64,000 nucleotides of DNA from Glycocaulis sp051859565. Its GTDB lineage: Bacteria > Pseudomonadota > Alphaproteobacteria > Caulobacterales > Maricaulaceae. The stretch is from assembly GCF_051859565.1 (NCBI RefSeq), contig NZ_JBHYFK010000001.1, positions 124,001 through 188,000 of the forward strand, in the 5' to 3' direction. Made by a program: the position numbers and the translations under genes. Positions 25,734 through 34,373 of the stretch are shown piece by piece (the stretch's first letter is position 1; every line of letters begins with the position of its first letter). The notes under the pieces were generated by a model. That model ran no database searches, was not told the DNA's origin, and saw nothing but the letters and a program-made list of their open reading frames with translations.

Positions 25734-26822
25734 ATGGCGATGACGACGAATGATGATCTGGGGGCGCTCGAGGCGCGCTACATGGCCGCGATTCACGCGG
25801 CCGGCGACATGCCAGCGCTGGAAGAGGTGCGTGTGGCCGCGCTCGGCAAGAAGGGCGATGTCAGCCTGAAAATGCGCGATCTGGGCTCCATGAGCCCGGA
25901 GGAGCGCAAGGTCTTCGGCCCGGCGCTCAACGGCCTGAAAGACCGTCTGACCAGCGCCATTGAGGCGAAGAAATCCGCGCTGGAAGCCGATGCGCTGAAC
26001 GCGGCTTTGGCTTCAGAGCGCGTCGATATCACCCTGCCTGCCGCGCGTGCGCCCAAGGGCTCGCTGCACCCGGTGAGCCAGGTGATGGAAGAGCTGGCGG
26101 TCATCTTCGCAGATATGGGCTTTGCCGTCGCCGAAGGCCCGGACGTGGAGGATGATTTTCATAACTTCACCGCGCTGAACTTCCCGGCGGACCACCCTGC
26201 GCGCGACACCCACGACACCTTCTTCATGGAGAAGGGTGAGGACGGGACAGCAAAGCTCCTGCGCACACACACCTCGCCGGTGCAGATCCGCACGTTGATG
26301 AATAGCGAGCCGCCGGTGCGCATTATCGCGCCGGGCCGGGTCTATCGCTGTGACTGGGACCAGACGCATACGCCCATGTTCCATCAGGTCGAGGGCCTTG
26401 TGATCGACAAGGATACCCATATGGGTCACCTCAAAGGGTGCCTGATCGACTTCATCGCGGCCTTTTTCGAGACCGATGAGGTGGAGGTGCGCTTCCGCCC
26501 CCACCACTTCCCCTTCACCGAGCCGAGCGCGGAGATGGATGTGCGCTATGAGCGCGTGGGCGATGCGGTAAAGGTCGGCTCCGGCGATAAATGGCTGGAA
26601 ATCCTCGGCTGCGGCATGGTCCATCCCAACGTCATCAAGGCGTGCGGGCTGGACCCGGATGTCTATCAGGGCTTCGCCTTCGGCATGGGCGTCGACCGGC
26701 TCGCCATGCTGAAATACGGGATGAGCGATCTGCGCCCCTTCTTCGAGCCGGACCCGCGCTGGCTTTCCCATTACGGATTCTCGCCGCTATTGCAGGCGAA
26801 CCTCGCGACCGGACTGAGCTAG
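25734..26822 (+). CDS. pheS: Phenylalanyl-tRNA synthetase alpha subunit
   Basis: Catalytic subunit of the alpha2-beta2 PheRS. The 362-residue product has the N-terminal coiled coil, LHPVSQVMEELAVIFADMGF, class II motif 2 (PGRVYRCDWDQTHTPMFHQVEG) split around residues 200-220, and motif 3 (GVDRLAMLKYG). Start: ATG 25734 with GAGACGG just upstream; the frame is open a further 26 codons upstream through the rplT terminator, which is not credible coding. pheT follows after 12 bases. Confidence 0.96.
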   Translation: MAMTTNDDLGALEARYMAAIHAAGDMPALEEVRVAALGKKGDVSLKMRDLGSMSPEERKVFGPALNGLKDRLTSAIEAKKSALEADALNAALASERVDITLPAARAPKGSLHPVSQVMEELAVIFADMGFAVAEGPDVEDDFHNFTALNFPADHPARDTHDTFFMEKGEDGTAKLLRTHTSPVQIRTLMNSEPPVRIIAPGRVYRCDWDQTHTPMFHQVEGLVIDKDTHMGHLKGCLIDFIAAFFETDEVEVRFRPHHFPFTEPSAEMDVRYERVGDAVKVGSGDKWLEILGCGMVHPNVIKACGLDPDVYQGFAFGMGVDRLAMLKYGMSDLRPFFEPDPRWLSHYGFSPLLQANLATGLS

Positions 26823-26834
26823 GAGACAAGACCG

Positions 26835-29393
26835 ATGAAATTCACCCTCTCCTGGCTCAAGGAACATCTTGAGACCGATAAATCGCTGACCGACATCGCC
26901 GATGCGATGACGATGGCGGGTCTCGAGATAGAGCATATCGACAATCCGGCCGACAGGCTGGCTGCGTTCACGGTCGCCCATGTGAAGGACGCGGTGCCGC
27001 ACCCCGATGCGGACAAGCTGCGCGTCTGCACGGTGGAAACGGTCGATGGCGTCAAGCAGATCGTCTGCGGCGCGCCCAATGCCCGCGCAGGCATGACGGC
27101 CATCTATGCGCCGCTGGGCGCGTATATTCCCGGCCTCGACTTCGCGCTCGATGCCAAGCCGCGCAAGATCCGGGGCGTGGAAAGCCATGGCATGCTCTGC
27201 TCCACCAAGGAGCTGGAAGCGGGCGAAGACCATGACGGCATCGCCGACCTCAAAGGCGACTGGCCCGTTGGCACCCCGGCTGCCGAGGCCTTGGGCTTCA
27301 ATGATCCCGTCATCGATTTTGAAGTCACCCCGAACCGGCCTGACTGGCTGGGCGTGCACGGCATTGCGCGTGATCTTGCCGCTGCCGGTGTCGGCACGTT
27401 CAAGGACGCCGAAATTGCGCCGGTGAAGGGCTCATTCCCCTGCCCGGTCACAATCGAGACTGCCTGGCCGGAAGCCTGCCCCGTCTTTGCGGGCCGGGTG
27501 GTCAAGGGCGTCAAGAATGGTCCGTCCCCGGAATGGCTGCAAAAGCGCCTTAAAAGCATTGGCCTGCGGCCTATCAATACGCTCGTCGATATCACCAATC
27601 TGATCTCGGTGGAGCGCGCCCGTCCGCTGCATGTCTATGATCTCTCAAGGATTGGAACGACCATTCGTGCGGTTCGCGGATCTGCAACGCAGCATCTTGA
27701 ATCGACGTCTGCGTTACACGTCACAGCAGATGGAGATGTGCAAGCGGAGGGGATCACCCGTCTCAAGGAACGTCTGGCTCGTGCACGACCGTCATCGAGT
27801 GATAAGTCTGAGGCAGAAATAATTGACCGTTATCATGAGTTCGCGCGTCTCAATCGTGGCTTCGTGCCCCTTCACGACCCACACGTGGTTTATCCCTCGG
27901 AAAATCAATGCGTAATTGAGGACGAACACCGAGTTCTCGGCCTTGGTGGCATTATGGGCGGCGAGTATTCCGGCTGCTCCGGCACTACCACGGACGTTTT
28001 CATTGAGAGCGCCTGGTTTGAGCCGTCCATCATCCGCACGACCGGTCGTGAGACGGGTATTGTCTCGGATGCGCGCTATCGCTTCGAGCGCGGCGTGGAT
28101 ACCGGTTCGGTCCTCCCCGGTCTGGAGCTTGCCACCCGCCTGATCCTTGATCTGTGCGGCGGCGAGGCGTCGGACGTCTATGTCGCTGGCGAAGTGCCTG
28201 CCGATCCGGCTTCGATTGCCTTCGATCCGGTGCGCGTGGGCCGCCTCACCGGGCTCGATATCTCCCATGACCGCATCGCCAATATCCTGACCGCTCTGGG
28301 CTTTGGCGTGGACCGGACAGGGCCGGTCTGGACGGTTGCTGTACCGAGCTGGCGGCGAGACTGTACGCAAGGCGCGGACCTGATCGAGGAAGTCGCCCGC
28401 ATCGAGGGCTATGACCGCCTGCCCGCCACCAGCCTGAAGCGTCCTGCCGGGCGGTTTGAAGCGCCTGCAACGCCGATGCAGAACCGGGTGCGGGCCGCGC
28501 GCCGGGCTGCGGCCAACAGAGGCTATCAGGAGGCCGTTACCTGGTCTTTCTGCCGCGAGGATCAGGCCGCGCTCTTTGGCGGACACGGGGCAGGGCTGAA
28601 GCTTGCCAACCCGATCTCGTCAGAGCTCGACGTGATGCGTCCGAGCGCACTGGTGCATCTCCTGCTGTCCTTGCAAAAAAGCCTCGACAAGGGGCTGGCC
28701 GATCCGCGCTTCTTTGAAGCGGGGCCGATCTATCTGGATGACAGCCCCATCGGACAACGAACGGTCGTTTCAGTGGTGCGCGCCGCCAGTGCGGGCCGTG
28801 ACTGGAAGGGCGCTGCCCAGCCGGACGTGTTTGACGCCAAGGCCGATGCGCTTGCCATTCTTGAAGCGGCAGGCGCGCCGGTTGCCAATCTTCAGGCAGC
28901 ACCCGAGGCGCGCTCCTGGTGGCATCCCGGCCGGTCGGGCGTCTTACGTCTGGGCCCGAAAAATATCCTCGCGGAGTTCGGCGAGATCCATCCCGGCGTC
29001 CTCAAAACCCTCGGCGTGGAGGGGCGGGTGCTGGCCGCTGAAGTCTTCCTTGATGCCATCCCGGCCTCGAAAGCCAAGGGGCTGAAATCGCGCCCTGCCT
29101 TGCAGGTTTCCGATCTGATGGCCGTGCGGCGCGACTTTGCGTTCCTCACGCCGGACAGCGTGCCTGCAGGCGATCTTCTGCGGGCGCTTGCCGGGGCTGA
29201 CAAGCAGCTTGTCTCGGACGTGGCGCTCTTTGACCGCTATGCGGGCAAGGGCGTGCCGGAGGGCCATGTCTCGCTGGCGGTGGAGGTTACCCTCCAGCCC
29301 GCAGACAAGACCCTCACCGATGCCGAGATCGATGCGGTGTCAAAGCGCATCATCGCAGCCGCCGAGAAGCAGGGCGCAAAGCTGAGAGGCTGA
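26835..29393 (+). CDS. pheT: Phenylalanyl-tRNA synthetase beta subunit with extra segment in editing domain
   Basis: The beta subunit binds tRNA-Phe and hydrolyses Tyr-tRNA-Phe in its B3/B4 domain. The 852-residue product has the N-terminal tRNA-binding EMAP-like domain (CTVETVDGVKQIVCGAPN), B5, the inactive class II-like core, and the C-terminal anticodon-binding domain (VRRDFAFLTPD). Usual length is about 800. The stretch between PLHVYD (His266-Asp269) and CVIEDEHR (Cys359 on) is 89 residues, where about 37 are usual, and its DNA is much poorer in GC than the rest. The reading frame is intact and all flanking motifs, including GGIMGG, are kept, so the protein is probably made. Directly follows pheS. 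Confidence 0.95.
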   Translation: MKFTLSWLKEHLETDKSLTDIADAMTMAGLEIEHIDNPADRLAAFTVAHVKDAVPHPDADKLRVCTVETVDGVKQIVCGAPNARAGMTAIYAPLGAYIPGLDFALDAKPRKIRGVESHGMLCSTKELEAGEDHDGIADLKGDWPVGTPAAEALGFNDPVIDFEVTPNRPDWLGVHGIARDLAAAGVGTFKDAEIAPVKGSFPCPVTIETAWPEACPVFAGRVVKGVKNGPSPEWLQKRLKSIGLRPINTLVDITNLISVERARPLHVYDLSRIGTTIRAVRGSATQHLESTSALHVTADGDVQAEGITRLKERLARARPSSSDKSEAEIIDRYHEFARLNRGFVPLHDPHVVYPSENQCVIEDEHRVLGLGGIMGGEYSGCSGTTTDVFIESAWFEPSIIRTTGRETGIVSDARYRFERGVDTGSVLPGLELATRLILDLCGGEASDVYVAGEVPADPASIAFDPVRVGRLTGLDISHDRIANILTALGFGVDRTGPVWTVAVPSWRRDCTQGADLIEEVARIEGYDRLPATSLKRPAGRFEAPATPMQNRVRAARRAAANRGYQEAVTWSFCREDQAALFGGHGAGLKLANPISSELDVMRPSALVHLLLSLQKSLDKGLADPRFFEAGPIYLDDSPIGQRTVVSVVRAASAGRDWKGAAQPDVFDAKADALAILEAAGAPVANLQAAPEARSWWHPGRSGVLRLGPKNILAEFGEIHPGVLKTLGVEGRVLAAEVFLDAIPASKAKGLKSRPALQVSDLMAVRRDFAFLTPDSVPAGDLLRALAGADKQLVSDVALFDRYAGKGVPEGHVSLAVEVTLQPADKTLTDAEIDAVSKRIIAAAEKQGAKLRG
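27600..27940 (+). other. Atypical insert/patch inside pheT
   Basis: In-frame segment coding roughly residues 256-369 of PheT. A hand count over 27661-27960 gives about 54% GC, with one 60-base line at 45%, against mid-60s in the flanks. Codon choice shifts too (many AAA, AAT, TCA, CGA, AGG-type codons). About 50 residues are surplus to the family. I see no terminal repeats, transposase or intein blocks. Most likely a recombined or inserted piece of foreign DNA that kept the frame. Confidence 0.65.
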
Positions 29394-30731
29394 TTGGACA
29401 AGGCAAAGGCCATCGCCGACAGGCTTGCAAAGCCCGTCTACGCCCTCCTCCACGATGAGGATGAGGGCCGCATGTGCGCCGACATCCCCGATGAGGCCTG
29501 CGCCCATCAGCCGCGCAATTTTGTGCTGTCGGCGCTGGTCCTGTCGCTGACCAAGACCGGCGACCGTCTGATGGATCCCAAGATCGTGCTCGCCTGGATG
29601 GTGAGTGCGCTTGGGGCGCCTGCGCTGATCGTCGGCCTGCTGTCGCCGGTGCGTGAGGCCTTGGCGCTCCTGCCCCAGCTTTTCATTGCGCGCATCATCC
29701 GCCAGCGTCCGCGCCGCAAATTCTTCTGGTCGCTGGGCTCTGCCGGACAGGCTCTGGCACTCGTCCTGATGGCGCTGTGCGCCCTCACCCTGCAGGGCTG
29801 GCCGCTGGGCCTTGGCGTGCTGGCAACGCTCGCCCTCTTTGCCATCAGCCGGGGCGTATCCTCGGTTGCCTACAAGGATGTTCTGGGCAAGACCGTTTCA
29901 AAAGCCCGCCGCGGCGCGGTCGCCGGTTATGGCGCCAGCCTTGGCGGCATTGCTGCCAGCGCGCTTGGCGTGTGGCTGATGGTGATGGAGGCCAATGGCG
30001 GCGAACCGGGCCCACTCTTCTTTGCCGGCTTGCTCGTTACCGCCTCCGGCCTCTGGCTGCTCGCTGCCGCGCTCTATCTGCTGCTGGCCGAGGCGCCCGG
30101 CTCCACCGACGGCGGTGTGAACGCCCTTGATGCGGTAAGCCAGCAGTTGACACTGGTCTGGCGCGAGCCGGACTTGCGCAGTTTCCTGATCGTGCGCGCG
30201 CTGTTGATCTCCACCGCGCTTGCCACACCGTTCTATGTCGCGATCGCGCAAGGCCAGACCGGCGCAGACCTGTCCGGCCTTGGCGGCTTCCTGCTCGCTG
30301 GCGCACTGGCAAGCGCTGTCGGCGGGTGGGTGTGGGGCAAGGCGGCAGACGTCTCCAGCAGGCTCGTCATGGCCGCAGCCGGCGCGCTTGCAGCTCTGGC
30401 TGCCCTGGCGGTGTTGGCCAGCCTTCTCATGGGGGCGCCATGGGCGGACTCGGCCATTTTCTATGTGGGCATAGTCTTTGTGCTTTCGCTCGCTCATGAG
30501 GGGGTGCGCCTTGGCCGGTCCACCTATCTGGTGGACCTTGCCACGGAAGAAACCCGTGCCAGCTATACCGCTGTTTCCAATACGGTCATCGGGGCGCTGC
30601 TGCTCGTGATGGGCGCCATATCGGGCGCCGCTTTCAGCTTTGGCGCCGTATATGCCCTTGCCTTCCTCGGCGCCTGCAGCCTTGTGGCTGCAGGCATGGC
30701 AGCGAGGCTGAAACCGGTCTCCGGCGTCTAG
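29394..30731 (+). CDS. MFS-type transporter, substrate unknown
   Basis: A 445-residue integral membrane protein with about twelve hydrophobic helices and MFS-like loop motifs (FISRGVSSVAYKDVLGKTV, GVRLGRSTYLVDLA). A soluble N-terminus of about 45 residues with ADIPDEAC precedes the first helix, which I have seen in a conserved alphaproteobacterial MFS subgroup. The proposed start is TTG 29394, immediately after the pheT stop; the next in-frame ATG (29472) would remove part of the conserved N-terminus. Probably translated with pheT. It ends convergently with the DUF1134 gene, sharing CTAG. Confidence 0.8.
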   Translation: MDKAKAIADRLAKPVYALLHDEDEGRMCADIPDEACAHQPRNFVLSALVLSLTKTGDRLMDPKIVLAWMVSALGAPALIVGLLSPVREALALLPQLFIARIIRQRPRRKFFWSLGSAGQALALVLMALCALTLQGWPLGLGVLATLALFAISRGVSSVAYKDVLGKTVSKARRGAVAGYGASLGGIAASALGVWLMVMEANGGEPGPLFFAGLLVTASGLWLLAAALYLLLAEAPGSTDGGVNALDAVSQQLTLVWREPDLRSFLIVRALLISTALATPFYVAIAQGQTGADLSGLGGFLLAGALASAVGGWVWGKAADVSSRLVMAAAGALAALAALAVLASLLMGAPWADSAIFYVGIVFVLSLAHEGVRLGRSTYLVDLATEETRASYTAVSNTVIGALLLVMGAISGAAFSFGAVYALAFLGACSLVAAGMAARLKPVSGV

Positions 30732-31375
30732 AAGGGCAGGATATTGCGGCGGCGCGAATAGGCCAGATAGCCGACATTGGCACCTGCGCGGAAACCGACA
30801 CCTGAACGGATCGGGGCCAGCGTGATGTAATCGGCCCGCTGATAGTTCACGCCCATCCCGGCCACGAAATACGCCGTGCCTTCAACGCCCGGGAAGCGCT
30901 GATAGATGCGGTCAGGATGGTCGAGATTGTAGACGAGGGTGAAGACCCGGCTGGCATTACCCCCGGCGTCGAAGCCCACCGATGGCCCCTGCCAGTAAAC
31001 ACGCTGGGTCCCGGTCTCACCGCGCAGCACCATGTCGCCCTGACCATAGCGCAGGCCAACTCCGACCGCGCCGGAAGCCTCTTCACCGATGATATAGCCG
31101 ACCGGCTCGCCCAGATCAGAGAAGATCCGCTCCACCAGAACACCGGCCGCTTCAGCGGTAACGCCGAAGAAATCCGATACAGCCTCGACGATCTCGGTGC
31201 TGTTATAGGTTTCACGCTGGGTTTGTGGCTGGGATCCCTGTTCGCCCGCAGGCCGCTCGGCCTGGGCCTGGGCGTTACCCGCCGGCGCGGTCGCACAGGC
31301 ACCCATTATGACGCCGAAAGCAGCCGCGATGGCGGCAAGCCGCGCATGACGGCTGGAAACACTGGAAAGGCGCAT
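30728..31375 (-). CDS. DUF1134 family exported protein
   Basis: A 215-residue protein with a signal sequence ending near MGACATA (possible lipobox GAC), a Gln/Ala-rich linker, and the conserved DUF1134 block: VYWQGPSVGFDAGGNASRVF, YQRFPGVEG, and the C-terminal SGVGFRAGANVGYLAYSR. Function is unknown; the family is restricted largely to alphaproteobacteria and is EipA-like (EipA is an envelope-integrity protein in Brucella and Caulobacter). Start ATG 31375 has CGGAG upstream; earlier in-frame codons lack signal-peptide character. A perfect CtrA box lies 83 bases upstream. Confidence 0.88.
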   Translation of the reverse strand: MRLSSVSSRHARLAAIAAAFGVIMGACATAPAGNAQAQAERPAGEQGSQPQTQRETYNSTEIVEAVSDFFGVTAEAAGVLVERIFSDLGEPVGYIIGEEASGAVGVGLRYGQGDMVLRGETGTQRVYWQGPSVGFDAGGNASRVFTLVYNLDHPDRIYQRFPGVEGTAYFVAGMGVNYQRADYITLAPIRSGVGFRAGANVGYLAYSRRRNILPF

Positions 31376-31457
31376 CGTGGCAATCTCCGAAAGACAGGCA
31401 GGACCAGAAGCGGCCCCGCCACCTGTCAGCCCCTCACTCATCCATGCTGCGCCTTGG

Positions 31458-31472
31458 TTAAGGCGCAATTAA
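31458..31472. promoter_or_regulatory. CtrA binding box upstream of the DUF1134 gene
   Basis: TTAAGGCGCAATTAA is a perfect TTAA-N7-TTAA. It lies in the short gap between the BLUF gene end and the DUF1134 gene start. The nearest start it can serve is DUF1134 (minus strand). EipA of Caulobacter/Brucella is reported to be CtrA-regulated as far as I recall, which fits. Confidence 0.78.
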
Positions 31473-31530
31473 GGACGTGAGGCGCTAACAGGCCTGAAGG
31501 GAGAATGCGCAGGCCTTCGTGTTCGTTCCG

Positions 31531-31992
31531 CTATTGCGCGGGCTGGATGTCGTCGCCTGCGGGCGGGCGGACATCGAAGGCCGACATGGTGTTGAAGCTG
31601 ACCAGCAGCATGTGCAGATCGGTCGGAAGCTCTTCTGGCAGATAGGCCTTGAGTGCATCTGTGGTCAGCGCGAACGCGCCCGCGCCGTGACCGGCGCCGG
31701 TACGGGCATAGGCCATGGCCCAGCCGCCAAACACCCGTTCATCAGCCTCTGCGGACAGGACACGCACGACGCCGGTGTGGCGCCGGTCCTTGCAGATGGA
31801 GGTAAATATCCGCTCCACGCTATCTGCCGGTCCTTCGAGCAGCTGCATGAAGTTGAAACCGTTGAAAACCAGAAGTCCGGTAATGCCTTCGGCCGCATTG
31901 CGGGCACGGGCAGTCTCCAGAATGGCGTCGAGATCGGTCAACATCAGGTCCGGATGGGCCGTGCTGACATAAACCAGGCGAGAAAAGCTCAT
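31531..31992 (-). CDS. BLUF-domain blue-light photoreceptor
   Basis: A 153-residue stand-alone BLUF protein. BLUF binds FAD and senses blue light through a Tyr-Gln hydrogen-bond switch. Visible here: Tyr8 in LVYVS, Asn32 in ARARN, GITGLLVF, Gln50 in FNFMQLLEGP, and the later beta strand with VRVLSAEADERVFGGWAMAY. The domain fills residues 1-95; the remaining 55 residues are a short cap without an output enzyme, so it probably acts on a partner protein. Start: the third-codon ATG (31992) has AGAGGA at good spacing. Monocistronic, divergent from lepA. Confidence 0.93.
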   Translation of the reverse strand: MSFSRLVYVSTAHPDLMLTDLDAILETARARNAAEGITGLLVFNGFNFMQLLEGPADSVERIFTSICKDRRHTGVVRVLSAEADERVFGGWAMAYARTGAGHGAGAFALTTDALKAYLPEELPTDLHMLLVSFNTMSAFDVRPPAGDDIQPAQ

Positions 31993-32151
31993 GAACATCC
32001 TCTCGGAGAGGCCCCCGCCTCACCTGTCACACCCGATCCCGGCCGCAGATAAGCCTGAAATCACGACGATTTAAAGACCCTTGTCAGGCTGGCGAGCACT
32101 TGCCGCGCAATGCGCTTGGCGCAAAGCCCTTGCAGTGCTACTTCCCCGCTC

Positions 32152-33960
32152 ATGAGCACCAATCCCGCCAATATCCGCAATTTCTCCATCGTGGCCCATA
32201 TTGACCACGGAAAGTCGACGCTCGCAGACCGTCTGATCCAGATGACGGGCGGCCTTACTGCGCGTGAGATGACCGAACAGGTCCTAGACAATATGGATAT
32301 CGAGAAGGAGCGCGGCATCACCATCAAGGCGCAGACCGTGCGCCTGGACTACACCGCACGCAATGGCGAGAAATACGTCCTGAACCTCATCGATACGCCG
32401 GGCCATGTGGACTTCGCCTACGAGGTCTCGCGTTCGCTCTCGGCCTGCGAAGGCGCGCTGCTGGTGGTTGACGCGGCGCAAGGCGTGGAAGCCCAGACGC
32501 TCGCCAATGTCTATGCCGCGATCGAGGTCGATCTCGAGATCGTGCCGGTGCTCAACAAGATCGATCTGCCGGCCGCCGAACCTGACCGGGTGCGCGCCCA
32601 GATAGAGGACGTGATCGGCATTGATGCCTCAGAAGCGGTGGAAATTTCCGCCAAGACGGGCCTTGGCATTGATGAAGTGCTCGAAGCGATCGTGCATCGC
32701 CTGCCGCCGCCCAAAACCGGCGATCCGAACGCGCCGCTTAAAGCCCTGCTGGTGGACAGCTGGTATGATGCCTATCTGGGCGTCATCTGCCTGGTGCGCA
32801 TCCATGAGGGCACGCTGAAAAAAGGTATGCGCGTACGCCTGATGGGTACGGGCGCGAACTATAACGTGGACGGGGTGGGCGTGTTCCGGCCCACCAAGGT
32901 GAATGTGGACTCGCTGGGTCCGGGCGAGATCGGTTTCCTCAACGCCTCGATCAAGCAGGTGCGCGATGCGCGCGTGGGTGACACGGTTACCGAGGAAAAG
33001 CGCCCCACCGCGAGCATGCTGCCGGGCTTCAAGCCCGCCATCCCGGTCGTGTTCTGCGGGCTTTTCCCGGTTGATGCCAACGACTTTGAAGATCTGCGTG
33101 ATGCGGTGGAGCGCCTCGCGCTTAACGATGCCTCGTTCAGCTTCGAGATGGAGACCAGCGCCGCGCTCGGCTTCGGCTTCCGTTGCGGCTTCCTGGGGCT
33201 CTTGCACCTTGAAGTGATCCGCGAGCGGCTGGAGCGCGAGTACGATGTAGACCTCATCACCACCGCCCCGTCCGTGATCTACAAGATCGCGATGACGGAC
33301 GGCTCGGTGATCGATCTTCATAATCCCGCCGATATGCCCGATCCGGTGCGGATCGACACGATTTCAGAGCCGTGGATCAAGGCCACCATTCTGGTGCCGG
33401 ACGAGTATCTGGGTGGCGTCCTGAAGCTGTGTGAGGACCGTCGCGGCATCCAGCGCGAGCTCACCTATGCGGGCAGCCGGGCCATGCTGGTCTATGAGCT
33501 GCCGCTCAACGAGGTGGTGTTTGATTTCTACGACCGGCTCAAAAGCGTCACCAAAGGCTATGCCAGCTTCGATTACCAGTTCATCGAGCACCGCGAAGGC
33601 GATCTGGTAAAGATGTCGATCCTCGTCAATGAGGAGCCGGTCGACGCGCTCTCGATGATCGTCCACCGCGCCCGCGCCGAAATGCGCGGCCGGGGCATGT
33701 GCGAGAAGCTCAAAGAGCTGATCCCCCGGCACATGTTCAAAATCCCGATCCAGGCGGCCATCGGAGGCCGCGTGGTGGCGCGCGAGACCCTCTCCGCCCT
33801 GCGCAAGGACGTGACGGCGAAATGCTATGGCGGCGATGCAAGCCGCAAGCGCAAGCTTCTCGACAAGCAGAAAGCCGGCAAGAAGAAGATGCGCCAGTTC
33901 GGCCGGGTCGAAATCCCGCAGGAAGCCTTCATCGCGGCCCTCAAGATGGACGGGGATTAG
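32152..33960 (+). CDS. lepA: Elongation factor 4 (LepA)
   Basis: Ribosome-bound translational GTPase. The 602-residue product has G1 AHIDHGKST (15-23), DTPGHVDF, NKIDLPAA, the EF-G-like domains II, III and V, and the LepA-specific C-terminal domain ending in MRQFGRVEIPQEAF. Length is typical (about 600). Start ATG 32152 gives the standard N-terminus (TNPANIRNFSIVAHIDHG); the frame continues 14 codons upstream without support. Its stop overlaps the vsr stop on the other strand by four bases. Confidence 0.97.
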   Translation: MSTNPANIRNFSIVAHIDHGKSTLADRLIQMTGGLTAREMTEQVLDNMDIEKERGITIKAQTVRLDYTARNGEKYVLNLIDTPGHVDFAYEVSRSLSACEGALLVVDAAQGVEAQTLANVYAAIEVDLEIVPVLNKIDLPAAEPDRVRAQIEDVIGIDASEAVEISAKTGLGIDEVLEAIVHRLPPPKTGDPNAPLKALLVDSWYDAYLGVICLVRIHEGTLKKGMRVRLMGTGANYNVDGVGVFRPTKVNVDSLGPGEIGFLNASIKQVRDARVGDTVTEEKRPTASMLPGFKPAIPVVFCGLFPVDANDFEDLRDAVERLALNDASFSFEMETSAALGFGFRCGFLGLLHLEVIRERLEREYDVDLITTAPSVIYKIAMTDGSVIDLHNPADMPDPVRIDTISEPWIKATILVPDEYLGGVLKLCEDRRGIQRELTYAGSRAMLVYELPLNEVVFDFYDRLKSVTKGYASFDYQFIEHREGDLVKMSILVNEEPVDALSMIVHRARAEMRGRGMCEKLKELIPRHMFKIPIQAAIGGRVVARETLSALRKDVTAKCYGGDASRKRKLLDKQKAGKKKMRQFGRVEIPQEAFIAALKMDGD

Positions 33961-34373
33961 GGGGAGAGGAAGCGCTTCAACTTGCCTTTGAGCGCTTCTG
34001 CATCTTTGGTTTCGCATTCCCAGATAATCAGGACGGACCAGCCTTGGCCTTCAAGCTCAGCTTGGTTCCGCTGGTCGCGGGCCACATTGCGCGAGAGCTT
34101 TTCGTTCCAATAGCCCAGATTGGATTTTGGTTTCCGGGCAATCTTGCAGGCCGGGTCCTCATGCTGGTGCCAGAAACACCCATGAACGAAGATGACCTTC
34201 CGCCGCGGGCCGAAGACCAGGTCCGGTTTGCCAGGCAGACCTTTCCGGTGAAGCCGGTAGCGGTAACCCATCCCGTGCACAAGTGACCGGACGACCCGCT
34301 CGGGTTTCATGCCCTTTGAGCGGATCGCCGCCATGTTACGGCTGCGGTGTTCCGGGGAGAGTTTATCAGTCAT
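33957..34373 (-). CDS. vsr: Very short patch repair endonuclease Vsr
   Basis: Nicks 5' of the T in T:G mismatches arising by deamination of 5-methylcytosine. The 138-residue product has the Vsr pattern: Asp51 in PGKPDLVF, FVHGCFWHQH with His64, His69 and His71, and Cys66, His71, Cys76 and Cys120 as candidate zinc ligands. Asp51 and His69 fall at the same numbers as the catalytic residues of E. coli Vsr. It overlaps the NaeI-like endonuclease gene by eight bases and sits downstream of a cytosine-C5 methyltransferase, which makes the lesion it repairs. Confidence 0.94.
   Translation of the reverse strand: MTDKLSPEHRSRNMAAIRSKGMKPERVVRSLVHGMGYRYRLHRKGLPGKPDLVFGPRRKVIFVHGCFWHQHEDPACKIARKPKSNLGYWNEKLSRNVARDQRNQAELEGQGWSVLIIWECETKDAEALKGKLKRFLSP

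Noticed and set aside
27600..27940. Intein, intron or insertion sequence in pheT
   Set aside because: No intein blocks, no splice-like boundaries, no inverted ends or target duplication, and only about 50 extra residues. An insertion or recombination patch is a better description.
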